NCBI RefSeq assembly: GCF_014651115.1
Contig: NZ_BMWG01000006.1
Coordinates: 242,915 to 297,148, forward strand
Source: Streptomyces inusitatus
GTDB lineage: Bacteria; Actinomycetota; Actinomycetes; Streptomycetales; Streptomycetaceae
DNA length: 54,234 bases
Reading direction: 5' to 3'
Shown here: positions 45,729-52,919 of the stretch, piece after piece
How the letters are laid out: every line of letters starts with the position of its first letter
Numbering within the stretch: position 1 is the stretch's first letter
Notes under the pieces: generated by a model
The model's database searches: none
Told to the model about the DNA's origin: nothing
What the model saw: the letters and a program-made list of their open reading frames with translations, nothing else
Made by a program: the position numbers and the translations under genes

Positions 45729-45845
45729 ATGTTCCTGCTTGACCTTCAGTCGATGGAGCTCCCCGCAGAGGCCCAGGAGGCCGTTCCGTTCGCGAGTGGT
45801 CGCAGCACCGACTGCTCGAACTCCAGCTGGATCTTCTGTAACTGA
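45729..45845 (+). CDS. lanA: Class III lanthipeptide precursor peptide
   Basis: A 38-residue peptide. The leader begins MFLLDLQSMELPAEAQEAVP and contains the class III recognition box (LLDLQ; SapB precursor has LFDLQSMETP). The C-terminal part is FASGRSTDC then SNSSWIFCN. Two ring motifs are visible: Ser-X2-Ser-X2-Cys (SGRSTDC) and Ser-X2-Ser-X3-Cys (SNSSWIFC), and the terminal Cys-Asn matches SapB. AAAGGTG lies about 8 nt before the ATG. It follows lanKC, as ramS follows ramC. Leader removal is unassigned; Pro20 could be a site for a prolyl oligopeptidase, as known for some class III peptides. Too short for routine gene finders. Confidence 0.92.
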   Translation: MFLLDLQSMELPAEAQEAVPFASGRSTDCSNSSWIFCN

Positions 45846-45888
45846 CACCACAGACAGCCGCTGGTGAAATGAGCTTCATCGCATAGAC

Positions 45889-45931
45889 GTGGCTCGGCTG
45901 GACGAAGTCTCAGTTCGTCCAGCCGAGCCAC
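45889..45931 (+). terminator. Strong 18-bp hairpin downstream of lanA
   Basis: A perfect 18-bp inverted repeat (arm 1 GTGGCTCGGCTGGACGAA, arm 2 its exact complement) with a 7-nt loop GTCTCAG, 43 nt after the lanA stop and 68 nt before the exporter start. With no T run it could act as a leaky terminator or 3' stabiliser, giving more precursor than exporter mRNA. Confidence 0.8.
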
Positions 45932-45999
45932 CGTCCAAGAGCAGCACGAATCCACTTGTGATGCCAGTCCCGTACTCGTTTACCCGGAGGGAAGTGAGC

Positions 46000-47781
46000 A
46001 TGGTCACGCAATCGACCGCTGACCAGGCCACCGCTGTATCCGATGTCCGGGGTGCGGATCACCTGCTATTACAAGCTTCCCGACACGGGAGGGTATGGAC
46101 CCTGCTCCTGGCCGTCACCGCGGTTCTTGGAACTGTCGCGGAGATTGCCCTGCCCGCGCTGCTCGGCCGCACCGTGGACTCGCTGGTCTTCGCCCAGTCG
46201 TCCCTGGTTTGGGTGATCGGGTGCGTCGCCGTCGTCGTCCTGCTGGTGCTCTGCGACACCCTCGGAGGGCTGGCGGCGGGGCGCGGCTCGGCCGCTGGTA
46301 CCGCATGGCTTCGGCATACCATGATTCAGCACATGCTGGCGCTGGGCGACCGAGCGACCCAGCGGTTCTCCCGCGGAGATCTCGTCAGCCGCCTGGTGAG
46401 CAGTGCTGCGGAAGCCGGTAACGCGGCCGCTGTCGTGGTCTGGGCAACGCTCTCCTTCGTTCCCTCGATCGGCAGCCTCGTCGCCCTCTGGCTCATTTAT
46501 CCGTGGCTCGCCGTTGCCTTTGTCACCGGACTGCCCATTCTCGTTGTACTGCTCCGTTCCTTCGCCCGAGACACAACCGACCTGATCACCCGCTATCAGA
46601 GGAGCCAGGGCCGTATCGCCGCCGCTCTGATGGATGCGCTGGGTGGTATTCGTACGATCAGGGCCGCAGCGACTCTCGATCGTGAACAGGGTCGGGTTCT
46701 GCGGGAACTGCCCGCGCTGAGCGAGCTGGGACACGGAACATGGCGGGCCCAGACCAGGATCTCCGCGCAGGGAGCCCTTATCGTCCCCCTGCTCGAAGTC
46801 GCTGTACTTTCCGTGGCGGGATTCGCGCTCTCCGCCGGCCATATCTCTCACGGTGAGATGATCGCGGCTTGGCGGTACGTCGCGCTTGGCACCGGATTCG
46901 GTATGCCCGCGATGCTGCTGGCCCGCCTCGCTCGGGCACGGGGCGGCGGTCGACGAGTCCACGAGGTGCTTACCGAGCCGGCTATGCGCTATGGAACCGC
47001 CTCACTGCCGGCGGGGCCCGGCGAGCTGGAGTTCCGGAATATATCCCTCGTGGTCGCTCAGGAGCAGGTGTTCGACGGGCTGAATCTGGTGGTGCCCGCA
47101 GGTTCGTCGCTCGCCGTGGTGGGAAGGTCCGGCACAGGGAAGTCGCTGCTCGCGGCGATCGCCGGCAGACTCCTCGACCCGGACGTCGGGGACGTAGTAC
47201 TCGACGGCGTACCACTGAGCACATTGAACCGCAAGGAGATCCGAGACGCGATCGGCTATGCCTTCGAGCGTCCGGCCTTGGTCGGAGAGACTCTGGCGGA
47301 CGTGATTGGCCTCGGCCTGCACCAGCCGTCCGCCGACCTGATCGAACAAGCGGCCCGCGCGGCGCAGGCGGACGCTTTTATCGAGCGTCTGCCGCAGGGC
47401 TATCGCACCAGGCTCCAGAAGGCTCCGCTGTCAGGCGGTGAGGCTCAGCGGCTCGGCCTGGCCCGTGCGTTCGCGCACAACGGCCGGGTACTCATTCTCG
47501 ACGACGCCACTTCCAGTCTCGACACCGCGACCGAGCTGCAGATCAGCTCCATTCTTACCGGTCAGCTGAGCGACCGTACCCGGATCATCGTTGCCCACCG
47601 CGCGTCGACGGCCGCTCTGGCCAACCTCGTAGTCTGGCTGGATGAGGGAAGGATCAGAGCGATCGGTCCCCATCGCGATCTGTGGCGGAATCCTGCTTAC
47701 CGGGCCAACTTCACCCCAGGAGTCCCCCCAGCGGGTTCTGCCAGTCCGGTTGACCGGATCGCTGCTGAGGAAACGTCATGA
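46000..47781 (+). CDS. ABC exporter half-transporter, RamA-like, with degenerate Walker B
   Basis: 593 residues. A six-helix ABC membrane domain (residues ~35-320: VWTLLLAVTAVLGTVAEIALPALLG; WVIGCVAVVVLLVLCDTL; LVALWLIYPWLAVAFVTGLPILVVLL) precedes an ATPase domain (~345-590) with Walker A GRSGTGKSLL, signature LSGGEAQRLGLARAF, Walker B VLILDDATSSLD and H-loop IVAHR. The usual catalytic Glu after the Walker B Asp is Asp, so this site is probably weak. The ATG at 46000 is chosen for CGGAGGG upstream; the frame is open further back but runs through the hairpin. Codon 24 (46069-46071) is TTA, read by the bldA tRNA. No peptidase domain is present. It probably exports the modified lanthipeptide as a heterodimer with the next gene product. 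Confidence 0.92.
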   Translation: MVTQSTADQATAVSDVRGADHLLLQASRHGRVWTLLLAVTAVLGTVAEIALPALLGRTVDSLVFAQSSLVWVIGCVAVVVLLVLCDTLGGLAAGRGSAAGTAWLRHTMIQHMLALGDRATQRFSRGDLVSRLVSSAAEAGNAAAVVVWATLSFVPSIGSLVALWLIYPWLAVAFVTGLPILVVLLRSFARDTTDLITRYQRSQGRIAAALMDALGGIRTIRAAATLDREQGRVLRELPALSELGHGTWRAQTRISAQGALIVPLLEVAVLSVAGFALSAGHISHGEMIAAWRYVALGTGFGMPAMLLARLARARGGGRRVHEVLTEPAMRYGTASLPAGPGELEFRNISLVVAQEQVFDGLNLVVPAGSSLAVVGRSGTGKSLLAAIAGRLLDPDVGDVVLDGVPLSTLNRKEIRDAIGYAFERPALVGETLADVIGLGLHQPSADLIEQAARAAQADAFIERLPQGYRTRLQKAPLSGGEAQRLGLARAFAHNGRVLILDDATSSLDTATELQISSILTGQLSDRTRIIVAHRASTAALANLVVWLDEGRIRAIGPHRDLWRNPAYRANFTPGVPPAGSASPVDRIAAEETS

Positions 47782-49535
47782 ACGACGCCCAACCAGCCTC
47801 CCGCAGTGCGCTGCGCGAAGTACGGGAGTCGCTGCGAGGGAAGCGCGGTGTCCTCGTTCTCCTGGGACTCTGGTCCCTGGTCGAGGCGTTGCCGGCCTTC
47901 CTCGGTGGGCTGCTGGTCACGCACGCTGTGGACGCCGGATTCGCGGTCGACCGTCCCCTGGCCGGCCTGGCCTGGCTGCTACTGCTGGGTATCACTGTCT
48001 TCGTGGGTGCGTGGGGGACCCGGGAGGTCTACCCACGGCTGGCTGCGATCGTCGAGCCCTTTCGGGACGATCTGCTGCGACGGGTGGTGCGGGGGGCCCT
48101 TGCCCGGTCCGCCTCCGGAGAGCATCTCGGCGACGACGCCTCCGGGGTCGCACGGCTTACCCAACAGGTCGAGATCGCGCGGGAAGCCTACGCGGGCCTC
48201 CTCATGGTTGTACGCGGCTTCGTGTTCACCGTCGGTGGGGCTCTCCTGGGGATGCTCTGGCTTGACTCGCTTCTCCTTGTTCTCGTGCTGCCCCCGCTCG
48301 CTGTCGGTCTGGTTTTCTTCTTCCTGTTCGTCGGCAGGATGAAGGACCGGCAGCGAGAGCTGATCATGGCTGATGAGCGACTTGCCGAGGGCGCGAGTAC
48401 CGCTGCGGGCGGGCTACGAGACATCGTCGCCTTCGGCGCGGAGGGCAGGGCCGCCGACGCATTGGGCCGTCGGGTGGATGAACAGGCCTTGGCAGGAGCC
48501 AGGTTGGCGAGTATCGGCACCGCTCGTTTCTGCGCCGTTGCGATCGGCGGCTGGACGCCGCTCCTGATGGTGATCGCTGCCGCACCTTGGCTGCTCCGCA
48601 ACGGGGCCACTCCTGGAACTGTTATGGGCGCGCTGGTCTACATCACCCAGGCTTTGCTGCCTGCTCTGCAGACGCTCATCCAGGGTCTGGGCGGCAGCGG
48701 GATCAGACTTTCGGTCGCCCTGCAACGGATCAACGAGACGTCCGGATCCCATACATCGTGCCCCGCGCTCCTGTCCGGACCGAAGTCGGCCCGGCTGCCA
48801 GACGGATACGGCGTCGTCTTGCGAAACATCACCTTCGGGTATGGGGAACACGCCGTGCCGGTGATTCGCGGACTTGATCTGGAGATCCCGCAGGACGACC
48901 ATCTGGCCATCGTCGGTCCCAGTGGCATCGGCAAGTCCACACTGGCGGGCCTGGTGTCCGGTCTCATCGAACCCATGAGGGGAGACATATGGCTCGGCGG
49001 GGTTCTCCTGAAGAGACTGGACCCGCACCTGGTGGCCCAGCGCCGAGTATTGATCCCCCAGGAGGCGTACATCTTCTCCGGAACAGTTGAGGAGAATCTC
49101 GGCTATCTCCGTCCTGAGGCCTCCAGGGCCGAGATGGAAGCCACTGTCGAAGCGCTGGGACTACACCCGTTGATGGAGCGGCTTGGTGGGTACAGGGCCC
49201 TTGTGCGGCCATCCGAACTCTCTGCCGGTGAGCGGCAGCAGATCGCCCTGGCCCGCGCCCATCTGTCGGCTGCCCGGCTCGTGATCCTTGATGAAGCAAC
49301 TTGTCATATGGACCCGGTCGCCGAGGCTCTCGCCGAGGAAGCGTTCGCCCACCGACCAGGTTCACTGGTGGTTATTGCGCATCGGGTCAGCTCCGCACTG
49401 CGCGCCCGCCGAATCCTCGTTCTCGACGGCACTCGCGCGGAGCTCGGAGGCCATGAGGAATTGCTGGTCTCCTCGCCGCTCTACCGTGATCTCGTAGGGC
49501 ACTGGCGCGTGGGTAACACTGCCGAACCCGGTTAA
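47778..49535 (+). CDS. ABC exporter half-transporter, RamB-like, with intact catalytic site
   Basis: 585 residues, starting 4 bp inside the previous gene (ATGA), so the two are co-translated. The membrane domain covers residues ~20-310 (VLVLLGLWSLVEALPAFLGGLLV; LAWLLLLGITVFVGAW; LDSLLLVLVLPPLAVGLVFFFLFV). The ATPase has Walker A GPSGIGKST, Q-loop LIPQEAYIFSGTVEENL, signature LSAGERQQIALARAH, Walker B LVILDEATCHMD with catalytic Glu, and H-loop VVIAHR. With its degenerate partner it forms an asymmetric heterodimer as known for many peptide exporters. Last gene of the lanthipeptide operon. Confidence 0.92.
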   Translation: MNDAQPASRSALREVRESLRGKRGVLVLLGLWSLVEALPAFLGGLLVTHAVDAGFAVDRPLAGLAWLLLLGITVFVGAWGTREVYPRLAAIVEPFRDDLLRRVVRGALARSASGEHLGDDASGVARLTQQVEIAREAYAGLLMVVRGFVFTVGGALLGMLWLDSLLLVLVLPPLAVGLVFFFLFVGRMKDRQRELIMADERLAEGASTAAGGLRDIVAFGAEGRAADALGRRVDEQALAGARLASIGTARFCAVAIGGWTPLLMVIAAAPWLLRNGATPGTVMGALVYITQALLPALQTLIQGLGGSGIRLSVALQRINETSGSHTSCPALLSGPKSARLPDGYGVVLRNITFGYGEHAVPVIRGLDLEIPQDDHLAIVGPSGIGKSTLAGLVSGLIEPMRGDIWLGGVLLKRLDPHLVAQRRVLIPQEAYIFSGTVEENLGYLRPEASRAEMEATVEALGLHPLMERLGGYRALVRPSELSAGERQQIALARAHLSAARLVILDEATCHMDPVAEALAEEAFAHRPGSLVVIAHRVSSALRARRILVLDGTRAELGGHEELLVSSPLYRDLVGHWRVGNTAEPG

Positions 49536-49539
49536 CCCA

Positions 49540-50034
49540 TCAGGTCACTGGTATTCCTCTACCCGCCCGGGCCTCGGCCCAGAAGTTGAAGATCCTTGAG
49601 AAGCCCGCCCGCACGGCACCCCGTCGCGTGAGCACGGCTCGGTCGACTCCGCAGAAGAGGACGGCGAGGGAGACATCGGAGGGCAGTACCCGGCTGCCCG
49701 CCGCCTGCACTGTCACCCTCTTGCCGCTTCCGAGGCCGGACCGCCGCATCGTGATGACGGAACCGGGGTCTTCGGCATCGGGCTGCCGGGACAGCCGGTA
49801 GGCCCGGCGGTTGATCGCGGTGAGTCTGTACGCGTCGCCCAGATAGGTCATATGAAGGGAACGGCCCCAGTGTGTCGGCGCCCACCGGTTGCGGCTCATC
49901 CGTACGAGCCCGTCGCCCACCCGGAGCGTCGCACGGTTGCCAGTCGGCATCGACACGACCTCGGTGTGCAGGCCGCGCGTCTCGAACGTGGCGACGATCA
50001 CGGTCGGCACGTCCGGACCTGCCGGATGGGTCAC
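49540..50034 (-). CDS. Hypothetical protein at the end of the lanthipeptide cluster
   Basis: 164 residues from a GTG start; a stop codon in frame 24 bp upstream fixes the start closely, though only a weak ribosome site (AAG) precedes it. The protein is basic and predicted beta-rich (VIVATFETRGLHTEVVSM; MTYLGDAYRLTAINRRAYRLSR; GKRVTVQAAGS), with a C-terminal part SDVSLAVLFCGVDRAVLT that could be amphipathic. No domain was recognised and no signal peptide seen. It is convergent with the exporter gene with only a 4-bp gap, so it may belong to the same acquired segment, possibly as an immunity or accessory factor (inference only). Confidence 0.6.
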   Translation of the reverse strand: MTHPAGPDVPTVIVATFETRGLHTEVVSMPTGNRATLRVGDGLVRMSRNRWAPTHWGRSLHMTYLGDAYRLTAINRRAYRLSRQPDAEDPGSVITMRRSGLGSGKRVTVQAAGSRVLPSDVSLAVLFCGVDRAVLTRRGAVRAGFSRIFNFWAEARAGRGIPVT

Positions 50035-50068
50035 CTTGATGTCGCCAACTCATGAGTGGAGAAGACAT

Positions 50069-50099
50069 TGAGGGCCGGCGAGCGCGCCCCCGGCCCTCA
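50069..50099. terminator. Terminator of the cyanate operon
   Basis: TGAGGGCCGG and CCGGCCCTCA form a perfect 10-bp stem with an 11-nt loop, 17 bp after the cyanase stop codon on the minus strand. It may also stop reading from the opposite side. Confidence 0.7.
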
Positions 50100-50115
50100 C
50101 CCCCGGCGGGCTCGG

Positions 50116-50589
50116 TCAGAAAGGTCTGGTCGGCAGGTACTTGCCGTCGAGGGTGATGACGGCGCGCTCGCCGCCGTCGGGGTCGGAGACCTTCTTCACG
50201 TCCAGCTTGAAGTTGATGGCGCTGATGATGCCGTCGCCGAACTGCTCGTGGATGAGGGCTTTGAGGGTGGTGCCGTAGACGAGGAGCATCTCGTGGAAGC
50301 GGTAGATGGTGGGGTCGGTGGGGAGGGCGTTGCCGGTGGCGGGGCCGCGGGTGGGGATGGTCTGGAGGAGGAGGGCGGCGTCGGGGGAGAGGTCGAGGAG
50401 GTCGGTGACGGCGAGGGCGGCGGGCTTGGGGAGGGGGTGTTGGCCGAGGAGGGCGGCGGTGACGAAGGCGACGGAGAGGCCGGTGGCGTCGGCGATCTGC
50501 TGCCAGGTCAGGTCTTTGCGGGTTTTGGCGTCGACGACGGTGATGGCGAGGGTCTGGCGGGCGGTGGGGTCGAACTGGGAGTGGATCAT
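50116..50589 (-). CDS. cynS: Cyanate hydratase (cyanase)
   Basis: 157 residues, normal cyanase size. Converts cyanate and bicarbonate to ammonia and CO2 as a homodecamer. The N-terminal helical domain ([31 protein letters not shown]) is followed by the catalytic domain, where Arg97, Glu100 ([12 protein letters not shown]) and Ser123 ([10 protein letters not shown]) correspond to Arg96, Glu99 and Ser122 of the E. coli enzyme. ATG start at 50589, 29 bp after the carbonic anhydrase gene, which supplies the bicarbonate. Confidence 0.97.
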   Translation of the reverse strand: MIHSQFDPTARQTLAITVVDAKTRKDLTWQQIADATGLSVAFVTAALLGQHPLPKPAALAVTDLLDLSPDAALLLQTIPTRGPATGNALPTDPTIYRFHEMLLVYGTTLKALIHEQFGDGIISAINFKLDVKKVSDPDGGERAVITLDGKYLPTRPF

Positions 50590-50618
50590 GAGGGGTCCTT
50601 GTTCTCGGTGGGGGAGGG

Positions 50619-51215
50619 TCAGGCGGGGCGGCCGGTGCGGTCGAGGGGGTCGACGGTGCCGGAGGGGATGTCGAAGACCCAGCCGTGGAGGGTGAGCGAG
50701 GCGTTGGCCAGGGCGCGGGCCACGGAGGGGTGGGTGGTGAGGTTGGTCAGCTGGGCGAGCACGTTCTGCCGTACGAGGGCGGCCACCGGGTCTTCGGCGG
50801 TGGCGGTGGCGGTGGCGGCGAGGGCGCGGGAGGTGTCCGCGTGGCGCAGCCAGTCGGCGGTCGCGGGGGCGCCGCTGAGGTCGTGGTTCTCGGCCAGGGC
50901 GGTCATCGCGCCGCAGGCGGAGTGCCCGCAGACGATGATGTCGGAGACGCCGAGCACGGCGACCGCGTACTCCACACCGGCGGCGATGCCGTCCACGCCG
51001 GGGGAGTGGGCGGGGACCAGATTGCCGGGCGTACGGATGACGAACAGCTCGCCCGGCTCGCTCTGGGTGATCAGCTCCGGCACCACCCGGGCGTCGGAGC
51101 AGCCGATGAAGAGGGTGGTCGGCCGGTGGACGGCGGCCAGCCGGGCGAAGAGCTCGGCCTTGGCCGGAAAGACCTCCCGCCGGAAACGCGCGAGACCGTG
51201 GGCGAGGTCATGCAT
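50619..51215 (-). CDS. cynT: Beta-class carbonic anhydrase
   Basis: 198 residues. Hydrates CO2 to bicarbonate. Zinc ligands are visible as Cys in [14 protein letters not shown] with the Asp-Arg dyad, and His and Cys in [15 protein letters not shown]. In cyn operons this enzyme prevents bicarbonate depletion during cyanate breakdown. ATG start at 51215 with GGAG upstream. It is the first gene of the cyn unit, divergent from cynR. Confidence 0.95.
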   Translation of the reverse strand: MHDLAHGLARFRREVFPAKAELFARLAAVHRPTTLFIGCSDARVVPELITQSEPGELFVIRTPGNLVPAHSPGVDGIAAGVEYAVAVLGVSDIIVCGHSACGAMTALAENHDLSGAPATADWLRHADTSRALAATATATAEDPVAALVRQNVLAQLTNLTTHPSVARALANASLTLHGWVFDIPSGTVDPLDRTGRPA

Positions 51216-51279
51216 GGGTCACTCCTCTCGATGGGGCCGGCCCCGCTGGGCTGACGAAATCCACCATGCATGAGCTGTA

Positions 51280-51329
51280 TCTATAGAGTCCAAGACGCAA
51301 TACCCATGACTTCTATTGATCTGATCTAT
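51280..51329. promoter_or_regulatory. Candidate CynR binding region
   Basis: The 124-bp gap between cynT and cynR turns A+T-rich here. It contains the 8-bp palindrome TCTATAGA (51280-51287) and further TCTAT pentamers at 51312-51316 and 51325-51329. Recurring TCTAT/ATAGA elements fit the dyad and half-site arrangement of LysR-type regulators, placed where binding could activate cynT and repress cynR. Confidence 0.4.
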
Positions 51330-51339
51330 GGTTGGTTCC

Positions 51340-52245
51340 ATGGCCCTGGAACTGCGTCATCTGCGCTATCTGCTCGCCGTCGCCGAACACGGCAACTTCA
51401 CCCGCGCGGCCGAGGACCTGCGGATCTCCCAGCCCACCCTGTCCCAGCAGATCAAGCAGCTGGAGCGGGCGGTGGGCGTGCAACTGCTGGACCGCACGGG
51501 CCGCAGCGTACGGCTGACCGACGCGGGGGAGACGTATGTGCAGTACGCCCGGCGCGCCCTGCGGGATCTGGCCGCCGCCGAGCGGGCGGTGCTCGATGTC
51601 GCCGATCTCTCCCGGGGCAGTCTGCGGCTCGCGGTGACCCCGACCTTCACCGCCTATCTCATCGGGCCGCTCATCGCCGAGCTGCACACCCGCCACCCCG
51701 GCATCACCCTGGACGTGGAGGAGATGACCCAGGACCGCGTCGAAGCGGGGCTGCTCGCCGACGAGCTGGACATCGGGATCGCCTTCGCGGGCTCCCATCT
51801 GCCCGGCATCACCGCCACCGCCCTGTTCACCGAGACCCTCAGCCTGGTCGTCGGCGCGCACCGCCCCGAAGCGGCGGCGGAGCGGGCGCTGCCCGTGGCG
51901 GAGGTGGCCGACCGGGAACTGGCGCTGCTCAGCGGCGACTTCGCCACCCGGGGGCATACGGACGCCTACTTCGCCCGGCACCGGGTCACCCCGCGCATCA
52001 TGGTCGAGGCGAACTCGATCCAGGCGCTCATCGAGATCGTCCGCCGCACCCCGCTCGCCACGGTGCTGCCGGACGCCGTCACCCACGACCACCCCCGGCT
52101 GAGCCCGATCCCCCTCGAACCGGCGCTGCCGGCCCGCACGGTCGCGCTGCTGCGCCGGGAGAGCGGTTACCGCAGCGCCGCCGCGCGCGCCTTCACCCGG
52201 CTCGTCGAGGACGTGGTCCGGGAGCGGGGCTATCTGCCCGCCTGA
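51340..52245 (+). CDS. cynR: LysR-family regulator of the cyanate operon
   Basis: 301 residues. The LysR helix-turn-helix is at the N-terminus (MALELRHLRYLLAVAEHGNFTRAAEDLRISQPTLSQQIKQLE), followed by the periplasmic-binding-like effector domain (GSLRLAVTPTFTAYLIGPLIAELHTRHPGI; PLATVLPDAV). The ATG at 51340 is chosen because the conserved LELRHLRYF-type start begins here; 12 bp upstream is another in-frame start. It is divergent from cynT-cynS, the classical LysR target arrangement, and probably activates them with cyanate as effector. Confidence 0.93.
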   Translation: MALELRHLRYLLAVAEHGNFTRAAEDLRISQPTLSQQIKQLERAVGVQLLDRTGRSVRLTDAGETYVQYARRALRDLAAAERAVLDVADLSRGSLRLAVTPTFTAYLIGPLIAELHTRHPGITLDVEEMTQDRVEAGLLADELDIGIAFAGSHLPGITATALFTETLSLVVGAHRPEAAAERALPVAEVADRELALLSGDFATRGHTDAYFARHRVTPRIMVEANSIQALIEIVRRTPLATVLPDAVTHDHPRLSPIPLEPALPARTVALLRRESGYRSAAARAFTRLVEDVVRERGYLPA

Positions 52246-52260
52246 CGCCGGGGGCCGGTG

Positions 52261-52809
52261 CTACTGGATCACCGCGTCGGCCAGGGCCGTCTCCCAGAGG
52301 CGCAGCCCCGCGTTCAGGACCTCGCGTACGGACTCCGTCTCCCGCTGGTCCCAGGCGCCGTCCCCGCCGTCCGGGTCGAGCGCCGCGAGGCCGAAGAACT
52401 TCTCGTAGGCGCTGTCCTGGACCGGGTCCCGAGGAGGGAGCGGGGGGCCGTCCGGCAGGGCCTGGGCGAGATCCGTGAAGAGGTTCCAGGCGTCGAGCAG
52501 CAGACCTTCCGCCACGGGGCCGCCATGGGCGGCCCACTCGGCGGCCGGGTCCAGATCGAGGGCGGCGGTGTCCTCGGACTCGTCCTCGTGGGCCAGGGCG
52601 AGTCCGGCGCGCTCGCAGTACTTCCGCGCGGCGGCCGTCTCACGGAAGGTGAGCAGCCGTCCCGAGCCGTCGACGGCGAACTCGTCGGGGCCGTCCCCCT
52701 CCCCGCCCCGCCAGATCAGGGTCAGCTCCGCCGGGGTCCTCCTGACGCGGTACGCGTAGTGCTCGGCGGCCGGGTTCGCCGGGGATACGGGATCGGGATC
52801 GTGGCTCAC
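52261..52809 (-). CDS. Hypothetical acidic protein
   Basis: About 182 residues from a GTG start at 52809 (VSHDPDPVSP); an ATG at 52851 would add 14 residues with no better ribosome site. Strongly acidic, with DESEDTAALDLDPAAEWAAHGG and helical segments (EGLLLDAWNLFTDLAQALPD; VLNAGLRLWETALADAVI). No known domain was recognised; there is no signal peptide, so it is probably cytoplasmic. Convergent with cynR (15-bp gap). Function unknown. Confidence 0.75.
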   Translation of the reverse strand: MSHDPDPVSPANPAAEHYAYRVRRTPAELTLIWRGGEGDGPDEFAVDGSGRLLTFRETAAARKYCERAGLALAHEDESEDTAALDLDPAAEWAAHGGPVAEGLLLDAWNLFTDLAQALPDGPPLPPRDPVQDSAYEKFFGLAALDPDGGDGAWDQRETESVREVLNAGLRLWETALADAVIQ

Positions 52810-52852
52810 CCCCGGGAGTCTGCCCGACAAGGCCCGCCGCCCGCATGGCAAT

Positions 52853-52888
52853 TCCGCCCGGGAGGAGCCGAAGCTCCTCCCGGGCGGA
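52853..52888 (-). terminator. Terminator of the metalloprotease gene
   Basis: A perfect 16-bp inverted repeat (arms TCCGCCCGGGAGGAGC and GCTCCTCCCGGGCGGA) closed by a CGAA loop, 31 bp after the protease stop codon on the minus strand. Confidence 0.85.
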
Positions 52889-52919
52889 GCCGGGGAAACC
52901 GGAGGAGAAGAGAGGAGGG

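Noticed and set aside
45668..45742. 24-codon ORF starting in the GAGA hairpin and overlapping the start of lanA
   Set aside because: No convincing ribosome site; the peptide is not like a class III precursor. It might couple translation, but nothing supports this.
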